NCBI GenBank assembly: GCA_900552655.1
Contig: USAE01000031.1
Span: 1-18,485 of the forward strand
DNA: 18,485 nt
Origin: an uncultured Clostridium sp.
Lineage (GTDB): Bacteria > Bacillota > Clostridia > TANB77 > CAG-508
Direction of reading: 5' to 3'
Shown: positions 1-7,031 of the stretch, one piece after another
Layout: each line of letters starts with the position of its first letter
Numbering within the stretch: position 1 is the first letter of the stretch
Made by a program: the position numbers and the translations under genes
Notes under the pieces: generated by a model
Told to the model about the DNA's origin: nothing
The model's database searches: none
What the model saw: only the letters and a program-made list of their open reading frames with translations

Positions 1-1
1 A

Positions 2-394
2 TATACAAATGATACAAATATAAAGGAAAATACAGGTATAGGGAGTATTAGAATTTTACCAAATGGAAATATATGTCCTTCAACATATTTGATAAGTGAA
101 AAATATAGTAATAAGTATAATATAAAAGATGAAAAAATATTATCAAAAATTTATTTTGAAGCTTTTGAAAATGCAGAGATTCCAAAAGAATGTGAGAATT
201 GTATTATTAAAGATAAATGCAAAGGTGGGGTATATGATAGAAGAATTTTATGGTATGGAACATTAAATGAAAGAGATCCATATTGCCCTACAAGATACAA
301 AGATGAAATACCAAATACAAAATTTGATATAGAAAAACATGGCAGAATATCTGTGCATGATGATTATTTACCAACATTATTTTTTAAAAATTAG
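2..394 (+). CDS. Radical SAM/SPASM domain enzyme, C-terminal part (5' end outside window)
   Basis: The reading frame is open from base 2, so this is the 3' end of a longer gene; the TTG at 89 is internal. The visible 130 residues look like a SPASM domain: GSIRILPNGNICP near the start of the fragment, then CENCIIKDKC followed by KGG, and a final DPYCP. The spacing of these cysteines is what radical SAM maturases use to bind auxiliary [4Fe-4S] clusters. The catalytic CxxxCxxC domain would lie off the left edge, so membership in the radical SAM family is inferred from the SPASM half alone. Family members modify peptides, proteins or small molecules by radical chemistry under anaerobic conditions. 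It is the first visible gene of an eight-gene operon; the next ATG follows 12 bases after its stop behind an AGGAGG site. Confidence 0.72.
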   Translation, partial: YTNDTNIKENTGIGSIRILPNGNICPSTYLISEKYSNKYNIKDEKILSKIYFEAFENAEIPKECENCIIKDKCKGGVYDRRILWYGTLNERDPYCPTRYKDEIPNTKFDIEKHGRISVHDDYLPTLFFKN

Positions 395-406
395 GAGGAA
401 TAGAAA

Positions 407-1243
407 ATGAATGAATTTAAGCCAAAAGTAGCATTAATTATGAGAAATGATGAAATGATTGAAAAATTTAACTTAAAAAGGGTGACTATTGATACTTCAT
501 TTGGACCAGTAGATAGGTGCTTTGAGGGATATGTATATAATGTTCCAGTTTTAGTTATTTATGGAAGATTTAATGGACAAAAAGTTCCATCAAATGAAAT
601 TAACTTCCAACAAACTATTGAAGCAATAAAAAATAGAGGAGTAACAAAAGTTATTGGGACTTTTGTAGTAGGAGGAATTAATCCAGAAATGCCACAGGGT
701 TCAGTATATGTTTTAGGAGATTTAATTGGAATGTCAGGATATGGTATTAACTGGGATAGAAATATATCATTTCATAATGCAGAAATGTATGAACCTTTTT
801 GCCCACAATTAACAAGAAAGTTATGTGAAGCAGCAAAAAAAATGAATTTCCCAGTTAAAACAGATGCTACATATGTAACATTTTATGGATGGCCAAGAAT
901 AGAAACAAAAGGAGAATTAAAATTTTATAATAAAATGGGGTGGGATGTTGTAGGACAGACTTGTGATCCAGAAGCTACATTAGCGAAACTTAACCAAATG
1001 TGTTATGCAGCTGTAGCTGTTCAAATAGATGATCCAAATAGTAGAAATGATTATATAGACGGATTAGAAAAAAATGAAAAGAAAAAAGAATATGTTGAGT
1101 CAATAAAATCTTGTAGGGAAAGAACAACTAAAATTGTACTACAATATTTAAAAGATTATGAAGAAGAAGAATGTCCAATATGTAGAAAAATGTCAAGAAA
1201 AAATAATAATTTTAGAGAATTTCCTGACAAATTTTATGAATAG
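407..1243 (+). CDS. MTAP/PNP-family nucleoside phosphorylase-like protein
   Basis: This 278-aa protein has the order of motifs of the trimeric purine nucleoside phosphorylase / methylthioadenosine phosphorylase family, which cleaves a purine (deoxy)nucleoside with phosphate to base and sugar-1-phosphate. GPVDRCFEGYVYNVPVLVIYGR (residues 33-54) matches the N-terminal strand region. Residues 78-91 match the GV..VIGT.. substrate loop. YGWPRIETKGE (160-170) stands where the family has EGPRFST.AE. GQTCDPEATLAK (183-194) stands for N.T..PE..LAK. QIDDP (206-210) takes the place of the base-reading (T)DYD loop, whose acidic residues favour 6-aminopurines in MTAP. Several family-typical residues are replaced, including the first E and F of EGPRF, so the substrate may be unusual. 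A CPIC motif and a basic tail end the protein. Start: ATG with AGGAGG 9 bases upstream. The next gene is a second nucleoside enzyme. Confidence 0.72.
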   Translation: MNEFKPKVALIMRNDEMIEKFNLKRVTIDTSFGPVDRCFEGYVYNVPVLVIYGRFNGQKVPSNEINFQQTIEAIKNRGVTKVIGTFVVGGINPEMPQGSVYVLGDLIGMSGYGINWDRNISFHNAEMYEPFCPQLTRKLCEAAKKMNFPVKTDATYVTFYGWPRIETKGELKFYNKMGWDVVGQTCDPEATLAKLNQMCYAAVAVQIDDPNSRNDYIDGLEKNEKKKEYVESIKSCRERTTKIVLQYLKDYEEEECPICRKMSRKNNNFREFPDKFYE

Positions 1244-1255
1244 GAGAAAAATTAA

Positions 1256-1705
1256 ATGTTAGTATTTTTAGCAACTCCATATTCACAATTATGTGATGAA
1301 GAATATAAGGTAAAAAAAGAATATAAAGAGTTTTTTGAAAAATTAACAAAAGAAATAAAAAAATTAGGAGTAGATTATTTTTTGGCAGTAGAAAGAGAAA
1401 ATTATGGAAAAGAATATACATCTGATAAAGAAAGTACAAAAATAGATTTTGAAACAATAAAAAAGTGTGATTTAATGTGTGTTATTCCTGGAGTTCCAGC
1501 TTCAGGTGGAGTGCATGTAGAGCTTGGGTGGGCTTCAGCTAATAATAAGGATATAGAAATATTTTTAAATGAGAATAATAATTATTCACCAATGGTAACA
1601 GGTCTATCGGAAATATCAAATGTTCAGTATAATTATTATAACAAAGAATATTCTAACGAAGTAATAGAACTAATTTGTAGAAGTATTAAGAAAAGATTGA
1701 AGTAG
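1256..1705 (+). CDS. Nucleoside 2-deoxyribosyltransferase-like protein
   Basis: This 149-aa protein opens with a hydrophobic beta strand and a short loop (MLVFLATPYSQ), followed by a long amphipathic helix. A second strand, CDLMCVIPG (71-79), runs into PASGGVHVELGWA (81-93). That S/GG...H.ELG.A pattern, with Glu89 as the candidate nucleophile, is the nucleoside 2-deoxyribosyltransferase / DNPH1 signature. Those enzymes break or exchange the N-glycosidic bond of (deoxy)nucleosides or nucleotides. The length fits the family (about 140-165 aa). The start ATG lies 12 bases after the upstream phosphorylase gene with a TAGGAG site, and the stop is 9 bases before the next ATG. Two glycosidic-bond enzymes in a row suggest that the pathway frees or swaps a nucleobase. 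Whether this is a hydrolase or a transferase cannot be told from sequence. Confidence 0.66.
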   Translation: MLVFLATPYSQLCDEEYKVKKEYKEFFEKLTKEIKKLGVDYFLAVERENYGKEYTSDKESTKIDFETIKKCDLMCVIPGVPASGGVHVELGWASANNKDIEIFLNENNNYSPMVTGLSEISNVQYNYYNKEYSNEVIELICRSIKKRLK

Positions 1706-1714
1706 GTGAAAAAA

Positions 1715-2800
1715 ATGAGTAATTATTTCAAAAATGAAAGAAAAGTTTTTGTGAAGAAGTTTTACAAAGATAATTTTGCATTTATTATAGAGGCAGAAGA
1801 TGAAAGTATTTTTGAAGATATACAAAAATTTATCTCATTTGAAAATAAACCAGATAATAATATAGAATATAATATTACAAGAATTTTCTTTAGAGATAAA
1901 AAAGATTTGAACGAATGTATAAAGAGATTATCAGAACAAGGAAGAGAAATTGTAATACATGGAGGAACTCCTGAACAGCATGTTTCTGGAAAGAAAACAG
2001 AGGCAGATGGTAATATAATATATAGAATTCCACTAAATGATGAATATATTTTACAAGATATAGATAAAAAAGCATATTTTTTATATGGTGGACAGAAAGG
2101 AAAAGAAGATAATTTATATAGAATTGTCAGAGAAATATATTATAGGAAGAGTTTGGCATTAGGACGAGTAGCATTACATTCAGCGGCTGTATCAGATAAG
2201 CGAGGAAGATGCATTTTAATACCAGGCGAAAAAGCAACTGGAAAGACAACATTATTATGCAATTTTCTTGCTAGCGATAAATATGATTTTATTGATAATG
2301 ATAGATTATTGCTAGAAGTTGATGATAATGGTCAGTTATTAGCACATAGTATGTCAAGTACAGTAAATGTGGGATATGGTACAATGAGAATATGTCCTGA
2401 GAGATTTAAAAGTATAAAAATTTCTGGATATTATAAACCAACAGAGAAAAAAAGATATACAAGAAGTGAGTTTATTAACCAAATAGGCTGTTTATCTACT
2501 ACAACAGGAAAAGTAAAAAGTATTTTGTTTCCGTCAATTAAAAAAGGTGCAAAAACAAATATAACTCCATGTAGTGATGCTCTTAAAATGTCAAGAATTT
2601 CTTTAGCTATAGAAGAATTTAATAATTCTGAACATCCTGATTGGTTAGGAATTTCGAATATTTCAGAAGAACAATATAAACAAAACATAGCAAAAATATT
2701 AGATTCAATTAGTGAAATGATTCCAGCTAATGTAGTAGAATTTGGTTATGAAAGAATTGAACCAGAAAAAATGGAAGAAATTGATAGAGGAGAAAGATGA
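1715..2800 (+). CDS. HprK-like P-loop kinase/ATPase domain protein
   Basis: I chose the ATG at 1715, which has AGGTG just upstream; an in-frame GTG at 1706 abuts the previous stop and is less likely. The 361-aa product has an N-terminal region of about 140 residues with no clear family. It then shows the HPr-kinase-like core: LHSAAV (154-159), a strand with GRCILIPG, and the Walker A loop GEKATGKTT (171-179). An acidic strand YDFIDNDRLLL follows about 15 residues later, where HprK/PEPCK-like enzymes bind metal. HprK-like proteins of this layout are often found in peptide-maturation clusters next to radical SAM enzymes, whereas true HprK phosphorylates HPr. The HPr-interaction signature is not evident, so a role in sugar catabolite control is unlikely. 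The gene overlaps the next one by four bases (ATGA), implying translational coupling. Confidence 0.68.
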   Translation: MSNYFKNERKVFVKKFYKDNFAFIIEAEDESIFEDIQKFISFENKPDNNIEYNITRIFFRDKKDLNECIKRLSEQGREIVIHGGTPEQHVSGKKTEADGNIIYRIPLNDEYILQDIDKKAYFLYGGQKGKEDNLYRIVREIYYRKSLALGRVALHSAAVSDKRGRCILIPGEKATGKTTLLCNFLASDKYDFIDNDRLLLEVDDNGQLLAHSMSSTVNVGYGTMRICPERFKSIKISGYYKPTEKKRYTRSEFINQIGCLSTTTGKVKSILFPSIKKGAKTNITPCSDALKMSRISLAIEEFNNSEHPDWLGISNISEEQYKQNIAKILDSISEMIPANVVEFGYERIEPEKMEEIDRGER

Positions 2801-3747
2801 CTATGTATAAATTTGAAAATATTATACAATTTAATAAAGAATATTATAACTATCTAAAAAAAAATAATAATATATTTGAAAATAAAAGTTTAAATTTGGT
2901 TCATCATATATGGAGAGTTGTTTTACAATTTGAAATAACAGATAGGATTGAACAAGTATGTGATTTAATTATAGAGATGCAAAGAGAAAACGGAGAATGG
3001 GGAAATAGGGATAAGCATCGTAACTTTGGAGATACAGTTGTAAATATACATAGATTATTATGGTCTTTATTTGTAATACAAAAGAATAATTCTAATACAG
3101 AATATACAAATAAGATTATAAATTCAGTAAATAAAAGTGTAGATTATATTATTGAAAATCATGATATGCATTATAATATAAATAGAACATTTGGACATGG
3201 AATTATAGATAGATTACATTATTTGATGCAAACAGAATATTATATATTATGTTTTAGTGAAAAATATAAATTCATTAATGAAAAACAGATAAAAAAATTG
3301 AAAGAATTTTGGAACAAAGATATTAAATGGATGATAGAAAAGCAAATGCCAGATGGTGGTTGGCATGAAATAGATAGAGTTAGAAGCAGAATAGGAACTA
3401 CATCAGATGCTATTAGAGGGATTAATTTAGATAAGGAATGTATAGAAAGTGTAAAAAAAGGAATCGAATTTATTATAAACAATCAAAATATATATGATGG
3501 ATACTGGGAAGCTGGTAATATTGATAAAAATACAGATGCCTTAAAGGCTTTAATAAATAGTAGGAGAATAATAGAAGATGTAGAATTAATAGATAAAATT
3601 GATAATTCAATTAAAGATGGGACAAAATGGTTAGTAAATAATTTTGATAAAGCGGAAAAATTAGAAGAAAATGATTATGATTTATTGACAGTTACTATTG
3701 ACTATGAAAAGGTGATTATTAATGGTACAAATGTTGATTTTGTATAA
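2797..3747 (+). CDS. Squalene-cyclase-like alpha/alpha-toroid protein
   Basis: The 316-aa product is mostly helical and carries repeats of the prenyltransferase/squalene-oxidase QW type: MQRENGEWG (61-69), KQMPDGGWHEID (182-193) and NNQNIYDGYWEAG (228-240). These mark an alpha/alpha toroid barrel. At about half the size of triterpene cyclases (600 aa or more) and without a visible DXDD or DCTAE motif, it is unlikely to cyclise squalene. Single-barrel toroids also occur in natural-product and peptide-modification clusters, where their role is often unknown. HRNFGDT and the paired HGIIDR/HEIDRVRSR segments give charged residues that could line a cavity. The ATG overlaps the stop of the HprK-like gene (ATGA), so the two proteins are probably made in equal amounts and may work together. 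Cytoplasmic: no signal peptide or membrane segment is seen. Confidence 0.62.
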   Translation: MTMYKFENIIQFNKEYYNYLKKNNNIFENKSLNLVHHIWRVVLQFEITDRIEQVCDLIIEMQRENGEWGNRDKHRNFGDTVVNIHRLLWSLFVIQKNNSNTEYTNKIINSVNKSVDYIIENHDMHYNINRTFGHGIIDRLHYLMQTEYYILCFSEKYKFINEKQIKKLKEFWNKDIKWMIEKQMPDGGWHEIDRVRSRIGTTSDAIRGINLDKECIESVKKGIEFIINNQNIYDGYWEAGNIDKNTDALKALINSRRIIEDVELIDKIDNSIKDGTKWLVNNFDKAEKLEENDYDLLTVTIDYEKVIINGTNVDFV

Positions 3748-3770
3748 AAATTAATAATGAGGTGTAAAAA

Positions 3771-5555
3771 ATGAAGAAAATAGAATTATTAGTGCCAGCA
3801 AAAAACATGGAATGTCTAAAAGTTGCTGTTGAAAATGGTGCAGATAGTATATATTTGGGAGCAAAAGAGTTTAATGCTAGAACATTAAATTCAGATAATA
3901 ACTTTACATTAGAAGAATTAAAAGAAGCAATAGAATATTGTCATAAAAATAATGTTAATACAAATTTTACTTTAAATACTTTAATTAAAGATAGTGAACT
4001 AAAAGAAGCATTAGAATTAGCGAGTTTTGTATATTGTGCAGGAGTTTCCTCAATTATAGTTCAAGATATTGGATTAGCTAAAGAACTAATAAAAAAATAT
4101 CCTCAAATAGATATTCATGCAAGTACTCAAAATACAATTACAAATATTGATGGAGTAAAAATGCTTGAAAAAATAGGATATAAAAGAGCCATTTTATCAA
4201 GAGAACTATCAATAATAGAAATTGAAGATATTTGTAAGCATTCTAATATAGAAATAGAGACATTTATACATGGAGGTTTATGTATTTCATATTCAGGTCA
4301 ATGCTTATTCTCAAGTGTTGAATATGGACTAGCTGGGAATAGAGGTATGTGTGTTGGTTCTTGCAGGAATGATTATGACTTAATAGAAAATAATACTATA
4401 ATAAGAAGTGGTAAAATTTTAAAACCAAGAGATATGTGTGGATTAAAGTATATTCCATCATTAATTAAAGCTGGTGTAAAATGTTTAAAAATACAGGGAA
4501 GAACAAGAGATATTCATTATATACAAGAAGTTACAAGGATTTATAGAAAATATATTGATTTAGCATTGGCAGGGAACGAATATTCAGTAGAAGATGATGA
4601 TTATAATAAGTTGAAGGAAATTAGCAACAGAGGATTATCTGATGCACATTTCTCTCATAACTCTAATACTAATTTTATTGTAGATACAAAGTTAGAAAGT
4701 AAAGATATAACAAAGAAAAAAATAGAAAAGAAAAAAATAGAGATAGGTATTGATAATAATAAGAAAACAGAGATAGCACTTTCATTTGAACATTTTGATA
4801 AAAAAGAAAACTATTCTATATTATCCGATAAAATTAAAAGAATATATATTCCTATAGATGAATTCGAGATTAATTATAATATTATAAAAGAGTTAGAAAA
4901 AAGGTTTGAACTCTTTATTGAAACACCATTGATAATACTACAACAAGATATAAAAGATTATAAAAAGCAAATTGAAAAAATACTTATGGAATTTAAAATA
5001 AAAGGTTTTATTTTATCTAATATAAGTGATTATTACTTGCTTGAAAAATATAGAGATAATTACATATTTATAGGAAATTACAGTTTAAATATTTTTAATA
5101 GAAATTCATGTGAAGCTTTAAGAAAATTAGGAATAGATGTTATTACATTATCATTAGAATTAGGAAACGATGAGAAGATTAATTTAATAGAACAAAATAA
5201 TGGCGATTTTGAAGAAATAGTTTATGGAAAAATTCCACTAATAAATATGAAATATTGTATTAAAGCAAATGATATCATATGTAGTAATAATTGTAAAAAT
5301 AATTGTCAGGAAAAATATTATATAAAAGATATAAATAACAGTAAAGAATATTTATGTAAAAGTAGTAAAAAACAGATTCTTACAAAAGTATATGGAAGTA
5401 AAACCATTTCATTAAACTTGTGTAGTGCAAAAGGCTCAGCAAGAATTTTTATAAGCGATGAAAATGTGAAAGAAATAAATGAAATAATAAATAATATAAT
5501 TAGTGGTAATTATTATAAAGGTAAGGATTATATCAATAATATATTTGTAAAATAG
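3771..5555 (+). CDS. U32-family protein (anaerobic hydroxylase/peptidase U32 family)
   Basis: A 594-aa protein with the complete peptidase U32 signature ETFIHGGLCISYSGQC (163-178), preceded by a TIM-barrel-like N-terminus (ELLVPA, ADSIYLG, HASTQNT). Cysteines 171, 178, 194 and 198 (C-x6-C-x15-C-x3-C) match the pattern that holds the [4Fe-4S] cluster in U32 proteins such as UbiV. Named relatives RlhA, TrhP and UbiU/UbiV carry out O2-independent hydroxylation of rRNA, tRNA and ubiquinone precursors; classical members were annotated as collagenases. The C-terminal 300 residues hold an extension with further cysteines (NDIICSNNCKNNC, about residues 500-515). Length agrees with the longer clostridial U32 proteins. 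GAGGTG precedes the ATG. In this operon, between a toroid protein and a cytidine-deaminase-like gene, an oxygen-independent hydroxylase acting on a nucleoside-like or peptide substrate is a reasonable inference. The exact substrate is unknown. Confidence 0.83.
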   Translation: MKKIELLVPAKNMECLKVAVENGADSIYLGAKEFNARTLNSDNNFTLEELKEAIEYCHKNNVNTNFTLNTLIKDSELKEALELASFVYCAGVSSIIVQDIGLAKELIKKYPQIDIHASTQNTITNIDGVKMLEKIGYKRAILSRELSIIEIEDICKHSNIEIETFIHGGLCISYSGQCLFSSVEYGLAGNRGMCVGSCRNDYDLIENNTIIRSGKILKPRDMCGLKYIPSLIKAGVKCLKIQGRTRDIHYIQEVTRIYRKYIDLALAGNEYSVEDDDYNKLKEISNRGLSDAHFSHNSNTNFIVDTKLESKDITKKKIEKKKIEIGIDNNKKTEIALSFEHFDKKENYSILSDKIKRIYIPIDEFEINYNIIKELEKRFELFIETPLIILQQDIKDYKKQIEKILMEFKIKGFILSNISDYYLLEKYRDNYIFIGNYSLNIFNRNSCEALRKLGIDVITLSLELGNDEKINLIEQNNGDFEEIVYGKIPLINMKYCIKANDIICSNNCKNNCQEKYYIKDINNSKEYLCKSSKKQILTKVYGSKTISLNLCSAKGSARIFISDENVKEINEIINNIISGNYYKGKDYINNIFVK

Positions 5556-5564
5556 GAGTAAAAT

Positions 5565-5951
5565 ATGGAATTTGAAAAATTATATCAAATGGCTAACGAG
5601 TTAGCAAAAGAAGAAAAAGTTGAGGAACATACTTATATAAGCGAAGTGGCAGTAGCTGTTTTATCAGCTAATGGTAAAATATATATGGGTAGATCTATAA
5701 AGACAACATGTTCATTAGGATTATGTGCAGAAAATGTCGCAATGTCTAATATGGTACTTAACGGAGAAACAGAAATAAAGAAAATGGTTGCAGTATATGA
5801 AGGTGGAAAAATTATATCTCCATGTGGAAAATGTAGAGAGTTTCTTTATCAAATGAATCATAAGAATTTACAATGTGAAGTTATGATAGCAAAAGATAAA
5901 GTTGTAACTTTAAAAGATTTATTACCATCAACTTGGTCAGATATGAAATAA
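5565..5951 (+). CDS. Cytidine/blasticidin-S-deaminase-family protein
   Basis: This 128-aa protein has both zinc motifs of the cytidine deaminase fold: CAEN (54-57) with Cys54 as zinc ligand and Glu56 as proton shuttle, then PCGKCRE (86-92) with Cys87 and Cys90 as the other ligands. A CAE rather than HAE motif is normal for small tetrameric bacterial cytidine deaminases. VAVLSANGKIYMG (30-42) matches the core strand pair. The length fits the family (about 130 aa). Cytidine deaminase turns (deoxy)cytidine into (deoxy)uridine plus ammonia; blasticidin-S deaminase is a close relative acting on a nucleoside antibiotic. Here the gene sits 9 bases behind the U32 gene with an AGGAG site and ahead of a pyrophosphatase. 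It may therefore act in a dedicated pathway rather than in ordinary pyrimidine salvage. Confidence 0.82.
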   Translation: MEFEKLYQMANELAKEEKVEEHTYISEVAVAVLSANGKIYMGRSIKTTCSLGLCAENVAMSNMVLNGETEIKKMVAVYEGGKIISPCGKCREFLYQMNHKNLQCEVMIAKDKVVTLKDLLPSTWSDMK

Positions 5952-5960
5952 AGGTAAAAA

Positions 5961-6302
5961 ATGAGAGAAGATATAAAAAAATTTATAAATAAAACCGTTA
6001 AAGTTCATATAGATAGGAAAATTGGAAGCAGACATCCAAAGTGGAATTATTTATATCCAGTAAATTATGGTTATGTTCCTGAAACTAAAAATACAGATGG
6101 AGAAGAAATAGATTGTTATGTACTAGGAGTATTTGAACCAATTGATAGATTTAAAGGAAAATGCATAGCAATAATACATAGATTAGATGATGATGATGAT
6201 AAACTTATTGTAGTTCCAGATGGAAAAAATTATTCTAATGATGCTATAAAAGCACTAACAGAATTTCAAGAACAATATTTTAGCATAGAAATAGTAAGAT
6301 AA
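5961..6302 (+). CDS. Compact inorganic pyrophosphatase-like protein
   Basis: The 113-aa product keeps the family I soluble pyrophosphatase core: IGSRHPKW (21-28), YPVNYGYVPET (32-42), DGEEIDCYVLG (46-56) with the metal-binding acidic residues, and an acidic stretch LDDDDDKLIVVP (75-86). It is much shorter than the usual 160-180 aa family I enzyme and lacks the N- and C-terminal strands, though the aligned active-site segments are present. The usual reaction is hydrolysis of PPi, which pulls nucleotidyl- or phosphoribosyl-transfer steps forward. Some short members may act on other diphosphates. It is the last gene of the operon; AAGG lies 7 bases before the ATG, 9 bases after the deaminase stop, and a terminator follows 43 bases after its own stop. 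Confidence 0.72.
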   Translation: MREDIKKFINKTVKVHIDRKIGSRHPKWNYLYPVNYGYVPETKNTDGEEIDCYVLGVFEPIDRFKGKCIAIIHRLDDDDDKLIVVPDGKNYSNDAIKALTEFQEQYFSIEIVR

Positions 6303-6345
6303 AATTAAAAATATAAGATAATTTATTGTTAAAATAAAAAATTAT

Positions 6346-6386
6346 GCAAATTATTTTATACGAAAGTACAGGATAATTTGCTTTTA
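6346..6386 (+). terminator. Rho-independent terminator of the 8-gene operon
   Basis: Bases 6346-6361 and 6366-6381 form a 16-position stem with one A-C mismatch, two G-T pairs and a GAAA tetraloop (6362-6365), followed by TTTTATT. GNRA loops stabilise hairpins. It lies 43 bases downstream of the pyrophosphatase-like gene. Confidence 0.82.
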
Positions 6387-6423
6387 TTGTAACAGATTAT
6401 AGTAATTCGTGGGAGGTAATTTA

Positions 6424-6544
6424 ATGACAAAAAAGATTATTATAATACCAATAATTGTTTGAAGATGTTGGAATTGATTATAAAAATGAATTAGACCTAC
6501 AATCAGGAATGCTATTTGTTAAAGATAAAAAATTATTAGAAAAA
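6424..6544 (+). pseudogene. Short frameshifted gene remnant
   Basis: A strong GGGAGG site (6411-6416) and ATG (6424) start a 12-residue product, MTKKIIIIPIIV, that stops at 6460-6462. In another frame from 6458 the sequence reads FEDVGIDYKNELDLQSG and stays open to 6610. It looks like a coding sequence that lost a few bases just after its start. The later part runs into the terminator and 3' end of the convergent regulator gene, so true coding probably ended before 6545. I do not recognise the family. Alternatively the 12-residue peptide is a leader or nothing at all. Confidence 0.3.
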
Positions 6545-6574
6545 AGAGGAGTTAGTATTTTTACTAATTCCTCT
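6539..6574 (-). terminator. Terminator of the minus-strand XRE regulator gene
   Basis: A 12-bp stem (6545-6556 with 6563-6574, one G-T pair) encloses a 6-base loop. Read on the minus strand it is followed by six T residues (complement of 6540-6545). It sits 10 bases past the stop of the regulator ending at 6584. On the plus strand the tail is only TTT. Confidence 0.8.
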
Positions 6575-6583
6575 TTAAAAAAA

Positions 6584-6916
6584 TTAATTAGAAAGCATAG
6601 ATTTAATTAGAGCATAGACATTTTCCTTATCTCTCTTACTCAATTTTAAAAAATCTTTAAAAAATTTTTCCATTTCATTATTTACATTAGTAGTATTAAT
6701 TAAATCAGCCAGAATATCATTAGGTGTTACATGAAAAGCTTCACAAAACTTTAACATAGTTTTTATAGTTCCCATATAAACTCCTGTTTCTACTTGACTA
6801 ATATATTTAGTATCAAAACCCGTTAATTGAGCAACATCATCCTGTGTCAAATGGTTTTTATCTCTTAAATTTCTTAATGCTTTTCCATATAAAATATTAT
6901 CTTTATCTTTCTTCAT
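6584..6916 (-). CDS. XRE-family HTH transcriptional regulator
   Basis: A 110-aa protein with a Cro/C1-type helix-turn-helix in residues 10-65. GKALRNLRDKNHLTQDDVAQ is helix 1-2, LTGFDTKYISQVETG spans the recognition helix, and the final helices lie around MLKFCEAFHVTPNDIL. A short helical C-terminus (66-110) probably mediates dimerisation. Such regulators usually repress their own promoter and a neighbour. The start ATG (6914-6916) has GGTGATA upstream. A 14-bp perfect palindrome (6926-6939) lies just upstream over a TATACT -10 box, consistent with autorepression. The gene is convergent with the metabolic operon and has its own terminator, so it belongs to the accessory part of the window. 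Its other target could be the promoter at 6997-7025. Confidence 0.85.
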   Translation of the reverse strand: MKKDKDNILYGKALRNLRDKNHLTQDDVAQLTGFDTKYISQVETGVYMGTIKTMLKFCEAFHVTPNDILADLINTTNVNNEMEKFFKDFLKLSKRDKENVYALIKSMLSN

Positions 6917-6925
6917 ATTATCACC

Positions 6926-6951
6926 ATACTATATAGTATAAGAATAATACT
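6926..6951 (-). promoter_or_regulatory. Palindromic operator and promoter of the XRE gene
   Basis: ATACTATATAGTAT (6926-6939) is a perfect 14-bp palindrome 10 bases upstream of the regulator ATG. A further ATACT half-site at 6947-6951 forms a second, spaced inverted pair with AGTAT at 6935-6939. On the minus strand TATACT can serve as the -10 box inside this block, so a bound dimer would block transcription. Operator function is inferred. Confidence 0.6.
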
Positions 6952-6996
6952 AAAAAATTAACCAAGCAAAAAAAGGGAAAAATCATGATATACCTA

Positions 6997-7025
6997 TTGC
7001 ACTTTTGCGCTATTTTGTGTATAAT
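6997..7025 (+). promoter_or_regulatory. Sigma-A-type promoter with no gene directly downstream
   Basis: TTGCAC (6997-7002), a 17-base spacer and TATAAT (7020-7025) make a near-consensus promoter. Transcription would start near 7032 and meet a strong terminator at 7116-7150. Between them there is no ORF with a ribosome binding site. Confidence 0.75.
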
Positions 7026-7031
7026 ATAAAA

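Noticed and set aside
89..394. TTG at 89 as the start of a separate 101-aa gene
   Set aside because: The frame is open to the left edge and the upstream residues (GSIRILPNGNICP) belong to the same SPASM domain, so it is an internal codon.
3771..5555. Calling the U32 protein a collagenase or peptidase
   Set aside because: The historic name rests on few members; the four-cysteine pattern and anaerobic operon context fit the hydroxylase-type relatives better, and no protease catalytic residues are evident.
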